Positions 55,122 to 64,000 of a stretch of 64,000 nt of DNA are shown here, piece by piece. Source of the DNA: Triatoma infestans. Its lineage: Eukaryota; Arthropoda; Insecta; Hemiptera; Reduviidae. Under the pieces are notes generated by a model, which worked only from the letters and a program-made list of their open reading frames with translations, did no database searches and was not told the origin of the DNA. The translations under genes were made by a program, and so were the position numbers. Every line of letters starts with the position of its first letter. Position 1 is the stretch's first letter. The stretch is taken from assembly GCA_011037195.1 (NCBI GenBank), contig JAAEAF010002683.1, positions 23,185-87,184 of the forward strand, in the 5' to 3' direction.

Positions 55122-56088
55122 ATGATGATATCACTAGAAGAGTCATCTGTCTGTCAGTCAATCGGGTGACAATATGTCATTCCCATTACTTCTCTCTTAC
55201 AATTCTTCTCTTGTCATTACTGGTGGCATAATTTGATTTCTTTTTTCCAAAAAACTGACGTGAAACACTCACTCGATTTTATTTTACTGCGTTAATACAA
55301 TTAGAATTAGCACAGATTTTCTTATATATTTCACAATTGATGAAAACTCTCTGGCCTAAAAAAGAGCTTTTGGAAGTGACAGAAAGTAGGCAGTTGCTTA
55401 TTCCAAGCAGATTTTTGAATAGCTCTTTGGGAGTTTTTTATAGATTTCTTAATAGCTCTTGAATGCCTAACAGGCTGTTTTCTTCTTTGTCAGTGGTGCA
55501 ATTTGTTTACATTCTTAGTGTTGTTGGTTAACCCTTCAAAGCTGATCTTGAGACTTCTTAAGTCCTCAGATTGCCGGGCTTGTTATCCGATTTCTCCTAG
55601 TTCTTTGCGATAGCTAGAGCTTCTTGAAGTTGTAACCCATTCGGCTATACGTGCAGTGGGCGGTCCAGCAAGGGTTCAAGTCTTGGAGGGCCCAATTTTC
55701 TAGCGCTTGAATGGCTGGTTTCAACAACATGAAGTAAAGCGCTTTTGTAGCGAATCTTTTCAACAGATCATTTTCTATACAATATTTTGTTTACAGCTTT
55801 ACACATACACATGCTGACACCAACCTTTTCTTATTCTTACTACTGTTGGAGAAATTATAACAAATCTAGTCAAATTTTTGTATCAAGGTTTTACAGGAAA
55901 GACACGTTTCAAGGTCCACCGAAGTAGAAAAAGTGGTTTTAGAAATTAGTCTATGTGTTTGTGTGTATGTGTGATCGGTACAACTCCAAAAGTTCAAACT
56001 TTGTATTTTGTTTTATATTCCACCAAAGAACTTGACAGTAGGATTTTGTTCAAAATCAAAATTGAGAATCACTTTGCTGATGTAATAG
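54605..56088. other. no recognised gene
   Basis: (TA)n at 55083-55118. Terminus B of the dispersed repeat at 55250-55280 (ctgacgtgaaacactcactc). Nothing else recognised. Confidence 0.4.
55083..55118. repeat. (TA)n microsatellite
   Basis: About 17 TA units. Confidence 0.9.
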
Positions 56089-56690
56089 ACCTAATCAAAT
56101 CACTCCCTACCTCAAATTCACGACACTGGTATTTACCTCAACTCGTAGAAGTACTGGAAGGAGAAGTGAAAGAGACTAGGAGCTAGTCTAGCCGCCTGTA
56201 TAAAAAGGGTGCCAGACTTTCATTCTCGCTTGAGTTACCGTCAACCGTCAAGTGAGAGTGAGGCACTTTTCATACACCCGGCTTGACTAGCCCCTAACCC
56301 TATGGCGCAACAGCCCATGAAGGGCCAAGGCTTGTCAGACGACGATTTGAATAGGGGGGGTGTGGTAAGCAAGCCGCAGTTCCCACGCCGTTTAGTTCCG
56401 GCATTCGCTACCTATGGCGCTACTAACTGCAGTTTGCCACTTTTTATCACGATGCTGGGTCAGCACCGACTTGCCCTCACGGGAATCAAATCCTGAATTC
56501 TCGCACGAAAGCGAGTGCGCCAGCCACTAGACCAACGCGTGAGGACTTGACTAGCCCCTACTCTCTTTAATTTCTCTTTCCAGTACCCACATACTCTCCT
56601 TAGTTTGCCCCTCTACAAAGCATGAGATAGCGAGAAATGCAGTGAATTTGAGGTGGGGAGTGATTAGGTTTATTACATCGAAGTACTTCA
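56089..56690. mobile_element. foldback element with nested inverted repeats and tRNA-like core
   Basis: Outer arms: cctaatcaaatcactcccta...gagactaggagctagtctag (56089-56200) and the reverse complement of 56545-56680 (AGTAGGGGCTAGTCAAGT). Inner palindrome at 56178-56300: aggagctagtctagccgcct mirrors cggcttgactagcccct with about 50-bp arms. Between inner palindrome and right arm is GC-richer sequence with a tRNA-like fold. An open frame 55953-56186 runs into the left arm and is not a convincing gene. Confidence 0.65.
56470..56545 (-). repeat. tRNA-like sequence inside foldback element
   Basis: The minus strand reads CCTCACG...GGTCTAGTGGCTGGCGC...CTCGC-TTTCGT-GCGAG...GGATTTGATTCC...CGTGAGG. Acceptor (CCTCACG/CGTGAGG), D-arm and T-arm-like boxes are present. 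The anticodon loop is 6 nt and the B-box G-T-T-C-R is changed to ATTTGATTCC, so this is a tRNA-derived repeat rather than a functional tRNA. Confidence 0.5.
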
Positions 56691-57605
56691 CTGAATGAAT
56701 TTTTCATTTTTTTACGATTTTATTTAAAGTTGATGTATCAACTACAGATATAAATTAGCCACTATTCTTATTTGAAACATTTTCAGTTATTATTATTGGA
56801 TGAGATTATGCTTTCCTTTAAAGTGCTCTTTTATTTTACTATATGATTCCGTTTTTGTAAAATATTAATGAGAACTAAATATGTTACCAAAATTCCGATT
56901 TTGAAGAAATAGCAGTTAGTGAAAATCGTGTGAGGGTTTCGCACCAATATTCCCCATACTCAGAACACCTCATAGCTTCTGTTTCCTATAAGATAATTGA
57001 ATAAAAAAGTATGATACGTTCAGAGTCCTTTTTCTCAGTTAGAGAATGCGATAAAACTGTCTGGTGCGAAACAGTTACACGACTTTTTGTTATTGCAATT
57101 ACCCAACTACAACACACATCATTTTTCTTTAAACTCTGTGTATTCACAAGGCATTTAATTATGTTGGACAGTTTGTTACAGAGACACTAATGTCACAGCT
57201 CTCATCCTGAACCTTCTTAAAATAATTATTTCTCGCAAAAAAAAAGGAGCATTTCATATAGACGTGATCGTCATAAAATACGTAAATAAAATATTAATAC
57301 CTAAAACCGGAGAACTGCATTAGAAAAAACTGTTAACCGTGCATTTTGTCGGGAACTAAATTGAAAACTTCTCTCTGTTTAAAATAAAAAACAACTCAAG
57401 GTCAAAAAGTTATTTTCTGATAAATTCTTCGTTAATTATAAAAGTTTGTTCCTTGTTTGATAATTGCCTTGGTAACGCTTGTTACTGTTTTATCTGATTC
57501 AAAATTTTATCGTAACTCATTTATTAACATACCAGATAAAATGTTTTATAATTTGGCGACAAAATATTGATTCTATTATTTTTTGAAGTTTGATGTTTTT
57601 TACGG
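56691..57605. other. dispersed-repeat traces
   Basis: cttatttgaaacattttcag (56767) and gtgtgagggtttcgcacc (56930) belong to the dispersed repeat; a terminus trace is at 57063-57110. No gene recognised. Confidence 0.4.
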
Positions 57606-59255
57606 CCGTTGCATTTGCACTATAGAGGAATCTCTTGCTTAGTTGCAGTTGCTAAAATATTCACTGGACTTTTGCTTCGTCGTCTGGAATCGTTTGTTAC
57701 AGACAACTCCCTATTAAGTGAATTCCAGTCTGGTTTCAGACGTGGTTACTCCGCGATTGACAACTTGTTTGTTATAACCAATATAATTAAGCTTAAATTT
57801 ATGCGACCAGGGGGTATGTTGTATTGTATTTTTGTAGACCTAAAAGCAGTCCTTCGATTCTGTAGATCACAGTTCACTATTTTTGAAGCTCTTTAATCTT
57901 GGGGTTTCGTCCAAATTTATTAATACTTTGAAAAGTTTATATGCCTAGGCGTCTTCTACTGTTAGGTACAAGGATGGCATTTCTGAATTTTTCAGAGTCA
58001 CTAGTGGGTTCGTCAGGGCTGCCTACTCAGTCCGATATTATTTTCCCTTTTTCAGGACGATTTACCTCTGGCTCTTGAAGGTGGTCTTCGTGTAGTGGAG
58101 TCATATTCAAGATATTAATGTATGCCGACGATGTGGTGCTTTAAGCGGATAACCCTACTACTCTCAAAGAAATATTAAAATTTTAGAATCTTATTGTGAT
58201 CTCTGGAATTTATTTTAAATTTAACTATATCTGAAATTATGGTATTTCGGAAAGGAGGTAGACTTGCTTCTTCTGAACGTTGGCTTTACAAGGGTTCACC
58301 CGTGGAAGTTGTTAATCAGTATAAATATCTGGGTGTTTTGTTGTCTACCCAATTATCTATGACTTCACACTTGAAAGATAGAATCTCTTCGGCCAAATTC
58401 GGGGTCAGCAGGTTCTGGTCTGATTTCATTGCAAATAATTCAGCCCCGCTAAATATACTTTTTTTAATGCGGTTTCTCGTACCGTGGTTTGTTATGCCTG
58501 TCAGGTTTGGGGCTTTCAAAGGTATGAAGAATTAGAAAAGTTTCAAAGATTTTTTATTAAAAAAGTTTTCAGATTGCCTTCAGTGACCCCTAATTATATG
58601 CTTCCCATTGAAACGTCCACAACTCTTATTAAGGTTTTTACATTTTCTCTACATTTTAGATACTGTCTCAAAATACTCAACTTGCCCGATTATCGCCTTC
58701 CCAAAATATTGGCTTTGGAGATTATTAAAAATAAAATTTTTTGGTTTAAGCATTGGTGTTCCTTAGCTCAGCGCTACTCCTGTGTATTTGATTCATCTTT
58801 AGTAAATACGTCTAGTTGGCGGACGCAACTGACGGCCATTGTTCAAAGAATAGGGGATCACCATCTTGAGGAGTGTGTGGAGTTGGCTCGTTGCTCTGCG
58901 AGGTTTTTGTTATATAAAGAATTGGATTATTCTGTCAAGCCTTGTAGCTTGGTGTCCAACTCAACGAATCTAACGCTTAGTCAACTTGGTTGGTTGACTT
59001 CGTGGTGAGCTGCTCTATTTAAATTATACCCCTTGGAATGAAAGAAGTAACTCCTTGTGTTCGCTATGTAACTCTCGAGCGAGGGAGCATGTCTACCACT
59101 TTTTGGCAGACTGTTCCATTCTCTCCGAAATACTTAGGCTTTATGTTGGTTGCGACAAATTATCTAGACCGCAGTTAATATTGATGCTCACTGGCGAAAA
59201 CTGCCTTGGGATTATTAATTTTGCGAGACACGCCTGGCAATATAGATATAATTGA
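57606..59255 (+). pseudogene. LINE ORF2 reverse transcriptase, 5'-truncated
   Basis: Plus strand. 57609-57880: HYRGISCLVAVAKIFTGLLL, SEFQSGFRRGYSAIDNLF and CIFVDLKA, the fingers and first catalytic aspartate of a non-LTR reverse transcriptase. In shifted frames, TSGFVRAAYSVR-like sequence precedes the catalytic YADDVV (58120-58137). Then YKYLGVLLSTQLSM (58320), CYACQVWGFQRYEELEKFQR (58500) and a long open frame 58484-59008, ending with a zinc-knuckle CSLCNSRAREHVYHFLADC at 59058-59112 and stop at 59253. At least four frameshifts. The start coincides with loss of similarity at about 57606, so the copy is 5'-truncated; the endonuclease part is absent. Confidence 0.8.
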
Positions 59256-59560
59256 ATTATGGAATTTAATTTTGATTGAGCTCTCTTTGTATTATTACTA
59301 TTCAGGTTCTTTTTTGTTATAACTAAATGTATTTAGTAATTTGTTCATATATTTAGTTATTGAGGAATCTAATTCTTTCTTTATTTAAAAAAAAAAAATT
59401 ATTTAGTTTAAGTGAATGACTTTCTTTCTTTTTTTTCTGTTTATTATTACTATTTTATTTGTATTATTATTATTTTTCCTTCTTTTTTCAACTTTTGTAT
59501 TCCTTTATTAGCAGTTTTTGTTCTTAAATGTTTATTCAATTTATAAAACAATTTGTAATT

Positions 59561-59699
59561 GTTATTATATATATGTACATCAACCTCCGGCAGACGGTTT
59601 ACCATTGTTATTATATATATGTACATCATCCTCAGGCAGACGGTTTACCATTGTTATTATATATATGTACATCATCCTCAGGCAGACGGTTTACCATTG
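59561..59699. repeat. 46-bp tandem repeat, three units
   Basis: gttattatatatatgtacat then catcctcaggcagacggttt, starting at 59561, 59607 and 59653. Units two and three are identical apart from their ends; the first has caacctccggcag. Confidence 0.9.
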
Positions 59700-59758
59700 C
59701 CGTAGAATACTTCTTTCCTTTTTATATGTTTCTATTATAATTTCTTTTTCAAATAAAG

Positions 59759-59791
<33 letters not shown>
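59759..59791. repeat. (TTA)n microsatellite at LINE end
   Basis: About ten ATT units between the plus-strand LINE tail and the minus-strand SINE tail. Confidence 0.9.
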
Positions 59792-59831
59792 GTACTTTCA
59801 TTTATTTATTTATTTTTTATTATTATTTTTT

Positions 59832-60056
59832 AATTTAAGGCGCGTCAACTTGGTCATTGGCGCCCGGAACCTTCTCAGTGCACTGCCGGCCTTCGGACAG
59901 TGTTCTTTCGTTACAGATAACTCTGCCCATCACCGGACAGTGAGCTCTAGAGGCTCCTAGGAAGAGAAAATCTAAGGAGCAGCACAGCTGAATTCGAACC
60001 CGGGACCTCCGCGTGGGAATCCAGTTCGCTAACCACTGAGCTAATCCCTTCCCTTT
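59832..60056 (-). mobile_element. tRNA-derived SINE, best preserved copy
   Basis: Reverse complement: GGGAAGGGATTAGCTCAGTG then GTTAGCGAACTGG (A box), CCCGGGTTCGAATTC (exact B box), ATTTTCTCTTCCTAGGAGCC, CACTGTCCGGTGATGGGCAG, ACACTGTCCG, CGGGCGCCAATGACC and TTGACGCGCCTTAAAT. Transcribed by RNA polymerase III in intact members; mobilised by a LINE. Tail toward the (TTA)n tract. Confidence 0.85.
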
Positions 60057-61446
60057 TTATTATTATATCTTTTCTTTATATATATTTTTTATTTTTAGTT
60101 TTTTTATTTTAGTATTTTTAGTGCGTATAATTTTTACTTTGTTTTGAAACGTGCTATGTAACTTGTGAACAAACCCCGAAGAAGGCAATACATTAGCCGA
60201 TACGTCGGTGAAAATTTGAAAAAATTAGTTTTTCTTTTCGAACCTCAACATTCATTTTACCATACTACTTTCTAAACATTTGCTATACCATAAAAAAAAG
60301 AACGAAAGATATAAATAAATTTTGGGAATTGGCTGGTAGTTCTTAGTTCAGGTAACAGGAAGGGTATTTTGTCAGGCAGTAATTAGCGTCATTGAATGCA
60401 ACCAGTATATTTCCTTACTGCGATTGTTTCCATTGTAACGTTGTTGTATTGCACGCTACCACACTCTGTTGATATAACTTATTTCTAAGTTCATGCTTTC
60501 AAGTAAAGATTTCCATTGATTAAAAGCAAAATTTTGAAGTTCTGTTATTCCATTCTAGATCTTGGGGCCTCCGAAAGGAAGTAGATGGATAGGCCTCAAG
60601 GGCCAAGTGTGCTCCCCGAATACAAGTAATAAATAAGTTTGAAGAACTAAAATTTTGCACATGGATTTTACTAAACCCAAATATTTGCAAACATCAGCTG
60701 TTTCTGCAAACCCTGAGTGTATTATGCCAGTATGAGCGTAAATGTTGTAGATATTGTCAGGCTGGGATACTCGCAGAAGCGCTAAGAATAGTGACTAGTC
60801 CACTTCCGGCCACCGGGCCCTGTTATACCAACCACAGTCTGCTTTTAACACGCATTTACTACTTTAATAAAGATTTTTCCAATTTAATGTAATCAGGTCA
60901 AATTTTTATTGCCTGGGTTATTTTTTTTTGTTTTCAGAATTTTCTCTGGCTTTTCCTAATAATTTCTCTGTTCATTTCCCAGCTAAACTATTGAAACAAC
61001 AGTTTATTATTGACACAATCAACTTCAACAGAGATCCCAACTCTAACTCATCATTTCCACCTAGAGGTTGCTACACTTTACAGACTACTACGTACATGTG
61101 CAGGCACAAAAAGTAAACACTTGTGGGCCGGAAACACAGGAAATTCTTGATTGCAATGGATTTGGCTTTTTTGTCGTCACATATCTCTGTGAATGTGTAT
61201 TATTTATTTATTTATATATGGACACCGTCCATTTTACATATTAATAATATTGCATATTGTCAATCAAATTGAACAATAAAAATAAGAAAGTAAGAGATAC
61301 CGATTAAAACGCTACTAGAAAAGAATAAAATAAAATCTTATTCCAAATCAACTAATATATATATAATAAAATCTTAATATTAATAATTACTTTTAACTTA
61401 TAATAATAACATATAATAACTAATAATAATAACTTAATAATAACTT
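60057..61446. other. no recognised gene
   Basis: A hammerhead-like Penelope end lies at 60166-60205. At 60903-61093 a polypyrimidine tract and AG precede an open frame (MFSEFSLAFPNNFSVHFPAK to CRHKK-stop); it could be an exon but I recognise nothing in it. Confidence 0.35.
60166..60205 (+). ncRNA. degenerate hammerhead-like module
   Basis: Reads CCCGAAGAAGGCAATACATT then AGCCGATACGTCGG. A GGC/GCC stem precedes GATAC (from GAAAC) and the GTCGG end typical of Penelope-type tails. Core box changed to CCGAAGA. Confidence 0.35.
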
Positions 61447-61896
61447 CTGGGCGTAATCCTTGATACAAGACTCACCTGGAGACACACATTAACACTAAAC
61501 TGCAACAAGCATACACCCGACTGAAACAACCCTACCCACTCATTAACAGAAACACACCACACAAACACTCCTGCACTACTCATACTCTATAAAACTCTCC
61601 TTAGACCTCTCCTGACATACGCCTGTCCAGTTTGGATAACAGCTAGCAACACACTGACAAAACGGTTGCAGACTTTCCAAAACAAGGTACTGCGAATTGC
61701 ACTAAATGCTCCCTGGTTTGTCAGAAACACACAAACACACAGAGAACTTGACATGCCAGATATATACACACACATGGCTAAACTTACAGACAATTTCTTC
61801 CTATCGCTTCACACACTACCCTCAGCTTCACATTACCACATAGGAGAGCCTACTTCATCCAGAAGATTAAAACCCAGTCTCTACCAAGATCTCTGA
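61447..61896 (+). pseudogene. jockey-like LINE reverse transcriptase C-terminus
   Basis: Plus strand: LGVILDTRLTWRHT, a frameshift, then LYKTLLRPLLTYACPVWITA, LQTFQNKVLRIALNAPWFVR, RELDMPDIYTHM and the end RRLKPSLYQDL-stop at 61894-61896. The LTY-x-CPVW and N-x-x-LR-x-x-LNAPWFVRN blocks are the jockey/BS-type C-terminus. 5'-truncated at about 61447. A tail with aataaataaaaaaagaataa and (AAT)n follows to about 62030. Confidence 0.75.
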
Positions 61897-62436
61897 GAAG
61901 ACTCATCTTTGTTTTATTGTTTCTGTTCTTTTTCTTTCAATTAGCTCTATGTGTAAAGCTCTAAGTGAGCTGGCCCATACTAATTTGTAAATAAATAAAA
62001 AAAGAATAATAATAATAATAATTACTAATAATAACTAATATATTGTAATTTGTTTCTACCGAAATGCTAATATTCAAGTTTGGATTGTTATAAATCAATC
62101 TCGTAATAGCTAATATAAAAATACTTCTTTTGCTTAATAAATTAGGGTAACATAGAATATTTGGTCAACAATATTAGAATGTCTTGTTTGTTAGGTACAT
62201 CTTTCCTATTAATAGGTGAGTGGGAGGTATAGTTAGTCCGAGAGAAATATCGATAAAAATAATCGATTATTACGGTAGAAACAGATGGGGCATAGATGAG
62301 AAACGATAACAATTCTGAAGAGCGCATATTATTATTGAGAAAACCATGAACAAAAATTAAGTCAGCTGTATTTTTACTATCATATAGGGAAGAGAGATTT
62401 ATGGGATTTATTTTAGAATATTGACAACAGAATTGT

Positions 62437-62812
62437 ATGTATACTTTTAAGAATTTGGTTTTGCAATCCGTCGATCATATTAATATTAGTTATCGAATGT
62501 GGCATATTCAAGATAGGATGGACAATAGAGCAATAAAGACATACTTAATTTATGGTGGTTGGACAGAGAAAAATGTAAGAGAGATAAGTACACTGGCTGG
62601 ACATGGGTATATTAACTGAGAAAGGAAGTACAGCATCGACTTTACAAACTGTTTTAGAAAGTGGTAGCATGAGTAGAAATGAGAGACTGAACTGGCAGGA
62701 TGTTGTGATGGTGATGTTTTTTGAAGACTCTATTATGAACAAAAACTATTGTGATGCGTTACGTCTCATGTCACATGGTGGATTATCTAGCAGTTGGGTG
62801 AATTACCATTAA
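62437..62812 (+). pseudogene. possible endogenous viral nucleoprotein fragment (broken)
   Basis: Two overlapping open frames, 62437-62616 and 62603-62812, read as one protein interrupted by a frameshift near 62600-62616. The first contains RMDNRAIKTYLIYGG. Coding-like sequence in the first frame seems to continue upstream to about 62280 with stops. The pattern of an aromatic-rich helix, an R-x-D-x-RAIKTYL-type segment and a following glycine pair reminds me of rhabdovirus-like nucleoproteins, which are common as fossils in insect genomes. This is recognition by eye, not by alignment. It could also be an unrelated transposon protein. The frameshift and upstream stops mean no intact product. 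Confidence 0.35.
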
Positions 62813-63834
62813 ATTTTTTTTGTTGCAAGCAAACATACTGCTAATAATTTATAGGCTATTTAATGCTATCTGTGTGAATTTAGCAATCGTGACTGAGAAA
62901 TATATCTATAAACAAGATTTTAGCTCACGCCTTGTCTAATTTCAATTCGGAACAGGATATCTGTGGAAGAGCTTTCTAGACCCTACAGATTCTCCCTACA
63001 GGCGAATTATAAATAATTGCCCAATTTGCAATAATTTATGTTCCATCAACATTATAATTGACCTCCTTTGATGGTATTTGAATTGTTGTATCACCTGCTC
63101 AGAAATCGTAAATACTATTAATATTCCACAACTTCCGACTGAAGGATGAGCATAGTGAAGCATTCAAAAAAGCAACCTTTTAAAATATGCACCAACTAGT
63201 TAAAATTAACCCAACATTATAATGACATTTATAACAATACCCAGTTAGTATCGTAATAAATAATCATATAAATGACGAAAATAACAATGTCGTGAAGTTA
63301 GTAAAAAACTTTTTCTAGAAGGAGATTATCCGGACCTCTTTATTCATACAGCTTTTAACATTCAACAAGTTAAAAGAGAAAGCAGAGAGAGGTGGAAGGG
63401 AGGGCGAGAGAGAAGGTTGGCCCTTGTTATGTAGACGAAAGTTCGCGTGACCGGAAATCAGCGTCATAAATGTGTATGTTCACGACTTCCTGTGGGAGGG
63501 TAGAAAAAGGGCGCGCGACACGATTACATCACCAATGTTAAAACTTTTTATCCTAGACCACCTGATTATTTTTATTTAGTTATACTGATAAGTGATGTTA
63601 ACAAATTGTTAAAGAAGATAAGAAATGAAGCCAGTAAAGTTGTGCTATATCGATCAACTACATCAATTACTTTACTCTAATTTCTTATGTACAATAATAG
63701 CGATTCTCCCAAAATTGATGACATACCTAATAGTCATGCATTTTAATAAAAATTCATTACTTTCGTTGGATATTATTTTGTCATATCAATGTTTGTGTCC
63801 GTCTTAGTATTTTCCTTTTTTCATCATTCAGGAT
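62813..63834. other. no recognised gene
   Basis: Purine-rich run at 63370-63415. An open frame at 63625-63807 shows no family resemblance. Confidence 0.4.
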
Positions 63835-63872
63835 ATGTTTCGGTCCTTCATCCATTTTCAGAGTTTGATTAG
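63835..63872 (-). ncRNA. degenerate hammerhead-like module
   Basis: The minus strand reads CTCTGAAAATGGATGAAGG then ACCGAAACATATCC. The GAAAC box is intact, the core is CTGAAAA, and stem II is weak (GG/CC plus a wobble). Likely a Penelope-type end. Confidence 0.35.
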
Positions 63873-64000
63873 GAGTTTTTATGGCACTGACTACCATGAA
63901 ATGTGGACGTGACAGAATCCTCAAGAAAACTAATAATAATTTGAAGTTTGATAATCAGTCATTGAATTGATTTAACTAATCATAGAATATATATAGCAAT

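Larger units (their letters stand above)
59256..59800 (+). mobile_element. LINE 3' tail
   Basis: Non-coding sequence after the ORF2 stop, ending tttcaaataaagca then (TTA)n at 59760-59790. It contains a 46-bp triplication (59561-59699). Confidence 0.6.

Noticed and set aside
56470..56545. Functional tRNA gene
   Set aside because: The anticodon loop is the wrong size and the B box is altered; it sits inside a foldback element.

Overview
The window is eukaryotic, AT-rich and dominated by decayed transposable elements. It carries two recognisable host genes with ordinary GT-AG introns. The gene families (a pigment-dispersing-factor-type class B GPCR and a lysyl hydroxylase) and the element mix (mariner, Tc1-like, piggyBac, jockey-like LINEs, Penelope-like elements, a tRNA-derived SINE) point to an arthropod, most likely an insect. 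I cannot name the species from sequence alone.

Host genes. (1) 4986-6346, plus strand: the last four coding exons of a PDF receptor (Pdfr), transmembrane helices 4-7 plus a short tail. The N-terminal hormone-binding and TM1-3 exons were not found upstream and probably lie outside the window. (2) 15251-30962, minus strand: a complete 16-exon procollagen-lysine 2-oxoglutarate 5-dioxygenase (Plod) gene. All exon phases join to give about 742 residues with a signal peptide, glycosyltransferase-like N-terminal region and a C-terminal Fe(II)/2OG dioxygenase domain. The two genes converge on an 8.9-kb repeat-filled spacer.

Layout of the rest. 0.4-3.1 kb: two oppositely oriented Penelope-like fragments and a LINE endonuclease fragment. 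3.6-4.2 kb: an inverted duplication with a decayed ORF I cannot identify. 6.8-7.3 kb: piggyBac remnant. 8-17 kb: copies of an abundant non-coding repeat, a Penelope end fragment and a LINE tail. 31.8-35.8 kb: a non-autonomous LTR retrotransposon (minus strand) with two LTRs, a polypurine tract and a broken gag but no pol. 37.4-43.5 kb: a MITE-like element and two near-complete copies of a roughly 0.9-1 kb repeat built on about 300-bp internal subunits. 43.8-47.4 kb: two mariner relicts and one Tc1-like relict, all minus strand. 48-60 kb: four SINE copies, palindromic elements, and a broken LINE reverse transcriptase (57.6-59.3 kb). 61.4-62.8 kb: a 5'-truncated jockey-like LINE, then a two-frame broken ORF that may be an endogenous viral nucleoprotein fragment.

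Most interesting signal: hammerhead-ribozyme-like modules (CTGATGA-like box, short hairpin, GAAAC box) recur at a dozen places. They occur in Penelope-type ends and also in a separate palindromic repeat family inserted in Plod introns and elsewhere. Stem II differs between the two families by paired changes. I found no operon-like or defence-type gene system; this is a repeat graveyard around two normal genes.
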